A stretch of 64,000 bases of DNA, from contig OY986969.1 in the NCBI GenBank assembly GCA_963920575.1, positions 18,337,288 through 18,401,287 on the forward strand, written 5' to 3'. Positions 53,212 through 63,116 of this stretch are shown here, one piece after another. The DNA is from Narthecium ossifragum (taxonomy: Eukaryota; Streptophyta; Magnoliopsida; Dioscoreales; Nartheciaceae). The position numbers and the translations under genes were made by a program. The notes under the pieces are model-generated. The model saw nothing but the letters and a program-made list of their open reading frames with translations, was not told where the DNA came from and searched no databases. The number at the start of each line of letters is the position of its first letter. The stretch's first letter is position 1.

Positions 53212-55308
53212 ATGAGTGTGCATGAGGATTCCGATTTTGATATTAAATTGCTAGCATTTTTGGATTTGCATGTTGCATCGCATAAACCATTAGCTCATTC
53301 TCATTCATCCATGGATAACCCCGATCCTCATGATCTTCCCGACCCTATGGCCAAACTTCACAAACCCGAAAACCAAGGTCGTAGGGCCATGAAAGGACTT
53401 TTATATCCCTAATTCTTTCACCTCAAATTCTTGCATCCAACATCGGTGATTGAGGCGGCCCATTATGAGATTAAACCACAATTTCTACAATCTTTGCCGG
53501 CCTTTCATGGATTATCCCACGAGGACCCTTACAACCATATCGAAGAATTTATTTCAATAAGTTCTACGATAAGGGTCAACAATTTCACCGAAGACGCTTG
53601 GAGACTTAAATTGTTCCCTTTCACTCTCAAGGGTAAAGCCAAATATTGGCTTATTTCTTTGGAACCTCGATCTATCTCAACTTGGTCTCAACTACAAACC
53701 CAATTTCTTGCTAAATTCTTTCCAATCACTAAAACTAGTGATCTTTGCCAAGAGATTGCATCTTTTAGACAAGCCGATGATGAAGCGTTCCATGAAGCTT
53801 GGGACCGCTATAGAGAACTTCTTAGGCAGTGTCCGCATCATCAACTTCCACAATGGGCTATAGTGGAAAATTTCTATAAAGGTCTTAAGGAGAGGTACCA
53901 ATTGACTATTGATGCCGCGTGTGGGGCAGTCTTTATCACAAACCCTCTTGATGATTCTTGGAAGCTTTTCGAGAAACCTGCCGAGAACTCCCAACACCAT
54001 TCCTCTTCCTCTAGAAACAACCGAGGGTCTTCGAGTCAACCTACTCCTAGGGGAATTCTTGAGCTTAATGAGTCAACCCGGTTTGCTCAACAAATCGACG
54101 CTTTGAGTAGGAAGCTTGATCAAGTCCTTACCCGAACTACAAATCAAGTTGCTTCCTCTAATCCTTTGTTGCCCTCATCTTCGGGGGAACTTTGTTTCTT
54201 GTGCTCCAATCCCAGCCATGACGTAATTGATTGCCATTTGGCATGCCATTATCCCGAGCTAGTGCAAGAACACGTCAATGCGATTTATGGGCAATCCAAA
54301 TCGGCTTATGATCCGTATTCCAACACGTACAATCCCGGTTTGAGAGACCATCCAAATTTTTCTTGGAGAACACCCGGCCAGCAATCTAATTCTTTCAACC
54401 CAAGGCCGCCATCCATGGCCACTCAAGCCCCAAATTATCCTCCAAAATTCCAATCGACATATCCTTCTAATTCTCAAGGCCAAGCTCCTCCATTCCAACC
54501 GTCATATCGGCCTCCCCAAGCTTATTCTTCCCAAGCACTTTATCAAGCTCAACCACCGCAATCTTGGGGGCATCAACCATATACATCTCCACAACCTCAA
54601 GTGCCCACAAGCCAACCTTCTCATTCTCAACAACCAAAGGGAGACCAACACATTGATGAGAGACTTTTGAAGGCCTTGAATTCTTTCGAAGCTAGTACTC
54701 AATTACTTCACTCCCATTCTGAATCTTTAGAAAAAATGGAGGTGCAATTGGGCCAATTGGCCAATGCCATCTCTAGGAGGGACGAGGGGCGATTACCTAG
54801 CCAACCCATCCCCAACCCAAAAGGCCAACACTCCATTGATTCAATTCATGAACAAGTCAATGCGGTGACGATCCTACGGAGTGGCAAAATGCTTCCCAAT
54901 GTGGAGAAGCCGAATGACATTTCACAAGAGCATGAGCATGACATACATTCATTGTCACCATTGCATGAGTGCACACCTTCTTCACCACATGCATCTTCGT
55001 CGTCCAAAGATAAGCATGCACCTAAGGACTCCGAGGCATCTCATAACACACTTACACCCAATGATTTGCATACATCTTCGATTCCGACACCTCAATCTCA
55101 TGAGCCAAGTCCTGATGCTTATATTCCAAAAATTCCCTTTCCCGAGGCTCTAGCGGATCCTATTTCATCTCCATATAAAAAGCCTAAACTTGATGAGATG
55201 ATGGAAGTTTTTAAGAAAGTCCATATCAATCTTCCACTTCTAGATGTCATTAAACAAATTCCGTCTTATGCTAAGTATCTCAAAGAGCTTTGCACTCATA
55301 AAAGGTGA
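53212..55308 (+). pseudogene. gag: Athila-like gag and protease linker, copy B
   Basis: The ATG at 53212 opens the first 66 codons; TAA 53410 (shared with copy A) separates them from a 626-codon open frame ending at TGA 55306. The frame shows the Athila gag core (LFPFTLKGKAKYWLISL, QFLAKFFPITKTSDL, FHEAWDRYRELLRQCPHHQL), zinc knuckle C255-x2-C258-x4-H263-x4-C268 counted from 53431, a Q/P/S-rich middle, and the acidic linker leading to the protease. No ATG lies at 53431 (the codon is TTG). Compared with copy A it lacks the frameshift, the 15-bp duplication and TAG 16023, but has its own TGA at the start of the protease region. Confidence 0.9.
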
Positions 55309-55848
55309 TCTAGATATCATATTTCTAAGAAAATTTTCTTTACCGAGCATGTGAGCTCTATCCTTAGATGTGACCTTCCCCCAAAACTTGAAGATCCGGG
55401 CATACCTACCATTCCTTGCATAATTGGTAATAATCTCATTGAGGGAGCCCTACTTGATTTGGGAGCGAGTGTCAACATTCTTCCTTACTCCTTATATTGC
55501 CAATTTGGAATAAGAGAGCTCAAACCCACAATGATGAACCTTCAACTTGCCGATAGATCAACGAAAAAACCTCGAGGTATAGTTGAAGATGTGTTGGTCA
55601 AGCTAGACAAGGCTTTCTTTCCGGTGGATTTTGTGGTCTTAGACATGGAGCCCGGACCACGGCATAAAAAGTCCGTTCCCATCATTCTAGGTCGACCATT
55701 CCTTGCCACAGCCAACGCTTTAATAAATTGTAGGAATGGAGTCATGACCGTTACATTTGGCAACATGGAGATACGGCTTAACATCTTTCATGCATCTAAG
55801 CATTATGCATGTGAAAAAGAATGTTTTTATGATCGATGCTTGGAATGA
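55309..55848 (+). pseudogene. Athila-like aspartic protease, copy B
   Basis: In frame with gag across TGA 55306. Core motifs as in copy A: IPCIIGNNLIEGALLDLGAS (catalytic D), LQLADRSTKKPRGIVED, FPVDFVVLDMEPG, IILGRPFLATANALIN. TGA at 55846 after the five-T run that changes frame. DLGAS instead of DTG/DSG is normal for Athila. Confidence 0.88.
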
Positions 55849-56413
55849 TCATCACGATGATGAATGCTTGAATGATTTACTTGGAGATGATGAAGAGGTG
55901 GATGATGATTGTTGTGATATTAATTTGCCGGTATACCAACCATTTTATGAAGTCATGCCCAATTATGAAGAGGATGTTTGTGATACCAATATGTCGGTTT
56001 ATGAAGTTTTTAGAGGGGGCATATCAATTTTCGGGGACTCCTATGATGTGAATTTGCCAATCTATGAGGTGTTTTGGGAGGACATAAATAATGTTGATGG
56101 GCCGAATTTGGTTGGCTTTCAAGAAAGTTTATCAATCTCTCATGATTGTGATGGTGAAGTTTTGGATGAGGTCTTGCCCATTCTTGATTATGATTATATA
56201 GGCAATGATTGTGTGACCCCTTGGTGGAGGCATGATTTTGATTTGTCGCCTTCCACATCTTCCTCTACAATAATCTCTGCCACGATACTATCATTGCTCA
56301 CCTCAAATGTCATGCAATTTCCCGTGTTCTTGCATACATTCGTTTGCCCTTATAGGACTGTTAATAAAGAACGTGACCTCTTTTATGTTAAAATGGATAA
56401 ATGTTTAAAATGA
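55829..56413 (+). CDS. Acidic ORF of unknown function, copy B
   Basis: ATG 55829 to TGA 56411, 194 codons, open through the position where copy A has TGA 17140. Same features: acidic N-terminus, three (I/V)NLP-VYE-VF-like repeats, YDYIGND, WWRHDFDLS, and a hydrophobic SATILSLLTSN stretch. It ends earlier than copy A because of a W-to-stop change at 56411. Whether it is translated alone or by frameshift from the protease is unknown. Confidence 0.45.
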   Translation: MIDAWNDHHDDECLNDLLGDDEEVDDDCCDINLPVYQPFYEVMPNYEEDVCDTNMSVYEVFRGGISIFGDSYDVNLPIYEVFWEDINNVDGPNLVGFQESLSISHDCDGEVLDEVLPILDYDYIGNDCVTPWWRHDFDLSPSTSSSTIISATILSLLTSNVMQFPVFLHTFVCPYRTVNKERDLFYVKMDKCLK

Positions 56414-56879
56414 CTTGTGATGAAAGAAACTTGGTTTTATCATTGGCATTTAAATAAAGTCCTTCGAAGATGGCTTTATTCTCGCATCTTTAGATGCTAC
56501 CATTAGTTAGAGGGGGCATTGAAATTTTATGGGTGAGCTTGCATTGTGTTGAGCTTGAGACGGCAAATCAAGCGCTTGGTGGGAGGCAACCCATCTTTTC
56601 TTCGTATTTTTATGAATTTGTTTGTTATTTCTTCTTTCCATGATTGATTATTTTTCCAATTATTTGCATGTTTGATTTTGGTATGTTTTTGAATCGATTT
56701 TTGTGTTGATGATTGTGATGTCAAGATGGTTTTTGTTGAATTTGTGTGATGATTGATGAATTGAATGGCTTGGAGTATTTCCACTGTGGTATTTTAACGC
56801 CTAAGGAGTCTAGTATTCATGCATGTGGAGTGTGGAGCAAGTTCTTAGGTTTTCATCTCTATTTTGCGTTTTTGTATGC

Positions 56880-57575
56880 AAAAGATCGATCTTCCGAGCA
56901 GTGAAGATTGATCCTTTATATCCATTTGTATAGAAGCTGAAGCCTGGGTATGCATGATCGATCCTTTCATCACCTACAGATCGATCTTTCTTGCACATTT
57001 AATTGTGACAGAGGGATGGTTTTGAGGTGATCGATCTTTTCGTCACTGAAGATCGATCTCTCTTGCGCATTTAATTGTGACAGAGGGATGGTTCTGAGGT
57101 GATTGATCTTTCATCACCTAAAGATCGATCTCTTTTGCGCATTTAATTTGACAGAGAGATGGTTTTGCGGTGATCAATCTTTCATCATCTAAAGATCGAT
57201 CTCTCGTGTGGATTTAATTGCGACAGAGGGATGGTTTTGAGGTGATCGATTTTGTATCACTTGAAGATCGATATTTTAATGAGTTTCTGCAATTCTCAGA
57301 GACAGGAAGATTGATCTTCCTGCGTGGAAGATCACTCTTTCCCTTTGTCCCATCTTAGCTGAGAGACCAAGTAAAGAAGATCGATCTTTAGAGCGGAAAC
57401 GATCGATCTTACTTACTTGTACACGTCAGCGCGCCTTAAGCCAGATCCTTTATGATGCTGCCACGTGTCCGAAGATTGATCTTTCTCTTGCAAGAGATCG
57501 ATCTTTTGAGGGATTGTTAAAAAAATGTATAGACGGGAGACCGACTTAGGGCTCACAAGCCCTAAGATCGATCTT
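56880..57575 (+). promoter_or_regulatory. Internal palindrome array and 72-bp minisatellite, copy B
   Basis: Equivalent of 17881-18590; minisatellite cores about 56999-57220. Differences from copy A fall largely within the palindromes (for example GATCAATC for GATCGATC near 57175). The TATA-like site is altered to AATGTATAG near 57524-57532. Confidence 0.5.
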
Positions 57576-57866
57576 TCCCCCCTTCTTCCCTCAGTCGACC
57601 CCGCCGCCACCTCTCTTCGTCTCCGTCTCCGACCATCACGCCGCCATTTCTCCTACCAAATCACGTCGCCTTCCACCTCCCAGTGCATCCGTGACCTCTC
57701 CCCATCACTTCCCTTCCCTCAATCGACCCCGGCGTCGTTACATATCTCCACATTTCCTCCTCTCCTCCCACCGGCGGCGTTTTCTCTTCCAACGAGCTCC
57801 TCTTCGCCGGCCACATGCATCGTTCCTCTTCACCCCAAGCTGACCACCTCCGTCTACTTACGTCCG

Positions 57867-59315
57867 ATGGGCTGCAAGCCAACCGCCGCCACAAAAAAGG
57901 CCGCCGCTTCATCTTCCACACCACCGGCAAGACCTCCCTCCGCTCCTTCCGCGAGGCCCCCAGCACCTTCGGCACCTCCACGACAAGCTTCCACCCCTCC
58001 TGCTTCACCACCTTCACGACAAGCTGCCACCCCTCTTGCTTCTTCCACACGGCCGGTGCGGACCACGAGAGCTCCGGCCGCATCGCCCACGGCTCCGACA
58101 GCATAAAAATGGAAAGCCTCAGGTGCTTCTTCATCCAACCCTCGCCAATCCAAGAAGCTCAAGAAGAATGTCCGGCCTTGCACTGTGCCCACGGTCGTCC
58201 GAGGTCTACTTCCGCAATGGCAGCGGGAGGTAAACCTCGAATTCACTTTCGATGTTGATTTCTTTCGTACCGTCGAGCATACCCAGGAGTCCATGGCAAT
58301 CCTGGAAAGCCGTGGTCTTCTACCTCTGTGCACACCTGAGACCACGGTGTCCCATAGGCTTGTCTACATGTTCTACCAGAACATGAAAGCCATCGCCTAC
58401 GAGGATGATAGGGATGATGCTACTGATGGATCCTTCCCCGCCCGTGGCTTCTCATCCGTGATTGACGGGGTCGAGGTTACATTAACGTCCAAAACCATCT
58501 CTGAGGTTTTGGCGATTCCAATGCACTGCCCTGACTTTTACAAATTCTGACCCGAGGAGTTGTAGGTTCGGGACTCCGATGCTCACCTCTTCCTCCACCC
58601 GGATCGCACGGGCGGAGGCACATTTACGCGTACCGAGCTGCATGCCTCATTTTGGTTGTTCGACGACATCTTGCGCCGCAACATCTTTCAGAACGGCCAC
58701 GGCCAATATCGGACTGGTTGTTGGCTTTACACATTGTGGTTGTTGGCCAAGGGGTAGGCGCTCTACATACCTCAGCAGATTTTAGAGGATATGGCACAGT
58801 TTTACCGCGGGGCGGTTTGGGACCGGAAACCGAGCTATGACAACAAAGCTGTCCCGCACCCGAACCTGATTTCATCCTTCCTATCCAGTCAGGATCTTGT
58901 CCCGGAGGGCGAGTCGACCATTTCTACCGAGGCCCTCAGGCTTGCCCGCTTTGGTTCCGCCACCTGGGGCAAGGTCCTTGGCCACATGCGGAAGGCCGGC
59001 ACGCCCATACGACAGCCGAGACCTGTATGTACACCGCCACAGTTTGGACCCGTGGAGCACCCTACCTTGGGTGAGATTTATCGTGAGCACCGGGCGTTTC
59101 AGGACGTCGTGCTCCATCGTTTGGACGCGGTAGATGCGCGCGACGCAGCCTTACGAGAGGACATATCCGGCCTTCGCCAGGACGTCTCCGCACTTCACCA
59201 GGTTGCCTCGCGTATCCTCGCGCATCTCGATGACCTCCACCCTCCTCCTCCGCTGATCACCGCTATCGTTCCATACCGACCTCTTACCTTTCCAGAGCCG
59301 AGACCTCAGGGATGA
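57867..59315 (+). pseudogene. ORF3, copy B
   Basis: Same 483-codon frame as copy A from MGCKPTAATKK at 57867, with the three shared stops (TGA 58548, TAG 58563, TAG 58755) and an extra TAA at 58104 in the basic KRK region. The conserved globular part spans 58185-58550 and the C-terminal part with heptad-like LREDISGLRQDVSALHQ 58791-59315. An extra T near 57850 changes the upstream frame, so a longer frame from 57525 exists here but not in copy A, supporting the ATG at 57867 as the common start. Confidence 0.55.
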
Positions 59316-60015
59316 TACGTGTCCTGCCAACTCAGCGGTTTGCATGTCGCCTGGATGCTTGCTTGGTTGCATGTTTACTTTTAGGTTTTTTGCATCTAAA
59401 GGCATGTAGTACTAGGGGCTTGTTCTTGATGATAGACTGTATTTAGGGGTCAATTTTGTATTTTGTGGATGGTTGGAGCGTATTCTTTTTGTGTTTGGAG
59501 GGTGGAAATCTTTTGTACTCCATTGCTCCACTTTTGCTTATGATTGTCATCTTTGATTGTGGATATATATAAATGATTGTTGGCTTTGGAGGTGGGCGAT
59601 GTGTATGATTGTAATTGTGGTTATGTGAGTTGTAAAGATGAGTGTGGATGCATGTATATATTTGGATGTGAATGAATGTATATATGTTTGGATGCAAATG
59701 GCATCTTTGTACAACCCTTGTTCTTATTGAATAAATAGAGAGAATGCTGCCCAATTTTTCTCCAAAATTTGCATCTCTATTCGTTGATTTCCATAATGCT
59801 ATATTGGGTACTTCCTCTATGATTTTACAGGGCATACATGCTATGGATAGCAACTCAATATATGACATTTTGATATCACGATATCACTTGGTGTTCACGA
59901 CTAACCTTGGCTCTCATCTACTTTGTATCTATCACCAAGGTTACATTTCCCTACACAGCTTCACGAGGCTATCTCTACACTTTACCTTTTTTCCGTGCTT
60001 GAGGACAAACCCGCT

Positions 60016-60030
60016 TAAGTTAGGGGGTAT
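60016..60030 (+). other. Upstream polypurine-like tract, copy B
   Basis: AAGTTAGGGGGTATG, about 1.16 kb before the tract at the LTR, preceded by GAGGAC like the terminal tract (TAGGAC). Confidence 0.45.
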
Positions 60031-60411
60031 GATTTCATCATGTTTATGGATAACCTGTGATCGACCTACATTTAGTCACACGTTTATTTGAGTGGTAAAT
60101 ATGCGAAAAAATTTCAATTCTTATGCTAGCATGGATGATTATTGCATAATTCATCTTGATTATCATGTTTTGTAAAATTGGGCGAGTCATTTCATGAGTA
60201 GTGTTATTCTTCTACTTTAATTCTACTTGCCATGCATTACATACATTTAAGTGATCCAATCCACTTATGCACTTACACTTGTATGAAGAGGCAAGTAGTG
60301 TTTGATTGGGGGACATTGATAGATTGGAAATCCAAGGCTATTTACATTCGATTGAGATGACTTGTAGTAGGGTTCGAAGCCAAGTTAGAGGCCAAGAACC
60401 AGTTTAATAAA

Positions 60412-60765
60412 AGTGACTAGTCTTGATTCGTAGCCTTCTAGGTTCGAGTGAGTAGGTCCGAGGGGTGCTTCAACACCTAATGCCCCAAAGCCGTCTGGCT
60501 TGGGAGTCATTGACCTAACACTCGTTAAATGGGCCCTGAAGAAAGCATAAGGGATCAAGGCATTGCACAGTCATGTTAGTATTGAATAAAAGCTTGTGGT
60601 CAGCTGTGATTCGTGGGCTGCTGGGTTCGGGAAATTAAGCCCGAGGGGTGCCTCAACACCTAGTGCCTTTAGGTCATCTGACCGGGAAGCCACTAGCCCA
60701 AATCCTGTTACATGGGCCTAGTAGAAAGCCCAAGGGAGCAAGGCATTGCAAGACCAATAGTTTTA
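60412..60765 (+). other. Two tandem hairpin modules, copy B
   Basis: Same as 20885-21240; hairpins at 60485-60503 (CCAAaGCC-GTCT-GGCTTGG) and 60672-60683 (GGTC-ATCT-GACC) are unchanged between copies. Confidence 0.55.
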
Positions 60766-61223
60766 ATCATAAAAAAAAATGCTTTAAATAAAAGTTGTCA
60801 TTTGTTCAACCAGTGTAAAGTGCTAAGGATGTCTAGTTTTTATTGGAACCCTACTTAAATGACGATGAGACCCCGAGTACTTGAGTAGCAACTTTTACTA
60901 CACGGATTGCTTAGATGAGCGCTAATCATGGTCAAGTGCTTTGAAGTGTTTGAATGATGCTATTGATGGAGTGATCCGCTTGCATTTTACTTCTGCTATG
61001 GTTTGATGGATGGAGTTATGCATTTGAATCTATGTGTGCATATGAATGAATCTTGACTGCATAGGAACCAAATCTATTTGAAAAGTGACCAATCGTAGGT
61101 CGGGTTATGACTGTTAGATAGATTTTTATTTCTTTCCTTTCCCTTCATTTTATTTTGCTTTGCTCTAGGACTAGCAAAGATCAAGTTAGGGGGTGTGATA
61201 AGACGTGAAAGGTGCACAAATCA

Positions 61224-61592
61224 TGTAACGCCCCGACCCTCCACTGGGCCCCGGCCCACGGGCTCCCGGTCCGACCAGGATCAACCCGAGGGCCCCACCC
61301 GACACAATATTGTCCGCTTCTGGCTCACCGTCGAAAACCAGGCTACACCTCCCAACTTCCCAGGAGGTCACCCATCGCTCCAACGTCGAGCACGCTTAAC
61401 GTTGGAGTTTACTGACGGATCACTGCTATCACGGCTTTAAAACGCGTTGTGTCTATTAAGGGCTTACTATATACTGATATCGAACCTCGGACCATACTCA
61501 GGCGTTGTGGGACTGCTTACCCAGCTAGCTGACTCAGCCTCGCCCTCCAGGCGCAGGCATCTTGTCCCACGGTAGATCTAGCGGGCCTCACA
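61224..61592 (-). repeat. Cassandra-type solo LTR carrying 5S rRNA-like sequence, copy B
   Basis: 369 bp, plus-strand ends TGTAACGCCCCG and GGGCCTCACA, target duplication aatca (61219-61223, 61593-61597). On the minus strand 61353-61410 contains ACTCC..CGTTAAGCGTGCTCG and GATGGGTGACCTCCTGGGAA. These match the internal promoter half of plant 5S rRNA (A box and C box), with a few bases missing between. Cassandra is the known retroelement whose LTR embeds 5S sequence; no internal domain is present, so this is a solo LTR. Confidence 0.82.
61353..61410 (-). ncRNA. 5S rRNA-derived pol III promoter region inside Cassandra LTR
   Basis: Partial 5S similarity, not a functional 5S gene: the 5' half of 5S and its 3' end are absent. 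A-box-like GTTAAGCGTGCTCG and C-box GATGGGTGACCTCCTGGGAA are both readable on the minus strand; the A-to-C spacing is shorter than in true 5S. Confidence 0.65.
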
Positions 61593-61737
61593 AATCACCC
61601 TTTCAATTTGGCCTTATTAGTCTTCGAGCAACGCCCTACTTACTACCATTACCCCGTTACAGATACAAGAACCTTCAACGAGGATTAGATCAAGTTTGGA
61701 GCTAAAACGAACTCATTCGGGCCAGTTTAGTATGAAG

Positions 61738-62175
61738 AAGATCGATCATTTATTGAAGAAGATCGATCCTTTAAAGACATCAAGAAGAAATCCAGGCGGA
61801 ACAACAAAGATCGATTTTCTCATGATGAGAAGATCGATCCTCTATGTGCATTTTCAGTGACAGAGCGCAAGTTTTGAAAGGATCGATCTTTCCCTAGGGC
61901 ATGATCGATCTTTCACGGGCAAAAGAGATGACATAGCGCAACAATTTAGAGGATCGATCTTCGTCTACTAAAAGATCGATCACCTTCTGGAGCTGAGGAG
62001 CATATGAAGCGCAAAAGATCGATCTTCACAGCATAGGAAGATCGATCTTCATCGAGATGTAGCCGCCAGTCAAGAACACAGATCAATCTTCATCCATAGG
62101 AAGATCGATCTTCCACGAGACCATCAATCACACGGAAGAGAAAGATCGATCTTTTACCCTATAAAGATCGATCTT
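61738..62175 (+). promoter_or_regulatory. Palindrome array, 3' LTR copy B
   Basis: Same array as 22135-22575, essentially unchanged, ending about 60 bp before CTATAAATA at 62237. Confidence 0.7.
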
Positions 62176-63116
62176 TATGTGCCAGCTGAGCAAAATCAAC
62201 GACCCAGATCTAATGCGAGTGGAGGATCCTTGTAATCTATAAATAGACCCCATTGGGGGAATTTTGGGGGATCTCTCTTAGAATTTTTCCAGCCTTTCCT
62301 CTTTGAGGCTCTTCTCACCTAATTTAGAATAAGGTCTTTTTGGAGGAGATCCATGGAAGGAGAGCGTCATCAACCTCTCTCCACGGATCAAACCCCCAAG
62401 ATGAGTCACTAAACTCTTAGCTTAGGGATTCTTATGATGTAATAAGGGTTTCTTTTAAGGAATCCTAGGATTTAGGGTTTTTGCTATTCTATTGAATGGT
62501 TGTATGGATTGGATTTAATCTCTTTATGAATTTGGTGTTGTTTTCATTGATGAATGCTTGGATTGCCCTCTTGTGCCCTAGATTTAGGTCTCTTGCATGC
62601 TAGGGCTTGGATGGAACCTCTCGTGAGAGGGATTCATGCTAGAACCATGGATTTTGGTCAGCGAGGTGCTAGAACCACCTCGCTATCACACCTAGATCCA
62701 TACCACGTTAGCTCTCTTACGATGAATCCATCCTAATTAGAGGGTTCGTTAGCGGTGATCGCAACTAATTATTCGGTAGCCGATCATTAGACGTTTGTTC
62801 TTGCCGACGAGGGATCTTAACCCGAGCCTCGTCGAGCAATAGGTGTAACTAGCCACTCTCCTATCGACATTCGGATTTAACCATTCAATTTGAGGAGGCA
62901 TGCCCTGGTCATAGGAAGAATTATTAGAACTCTTGTTATTGTATAAGAATCCCTCGGCCCTTCTTCATATTTTATCACCTTTTCGCATTAATTTTAGTCT
63001 AGTCTAGTTAAAAACCCAAAATCTTAATCTTTTCCTCCAACTTCTTGGGAGACGATTATGCTTAGTATGTCGCTTCAATCCTAGTTTCTTCCCAGTGGAT
63101 CGACTCAGAGTCACCA

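Larger units (their letters stand above)
59316..61195 (+). other. 3' tail of gag-protease element, copy B
   Basis: Complete tail. AT-rich 59320-59820; then 59823-60360 absent from copy A, containing CTTGAGGACAA...AAGTTAGGGGG, the upstream polypurine-like tract (60000-60030); then two hairpin modules (60370-60765) and the terminal tract AAGTTAGGGGGTG (61183-61195). The small open frame 59744-60091 spans the first tract and is not credible. Confidence 0.7.

Noticed and set aside
53431..53433. Start of gag at 53431
   Set aside because: The codon is TTG, not ATG; the frame is simply open after TAA 53410, and the real start is probably ATG 53212.
57525..58106. Longer ORF3 start at 57525 in copy B
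   Set aside because: It depends on an extra T near 57850 absent in copy A, and it runs through the CT-rich leader; the ATG at 57867 is shared by both copies.
61353..61410. Genuine 5S rRNA gene
   Set aside because: Only the internal promoter half is present, spacing is altered, and it is embedded in an LTR with target duplication.
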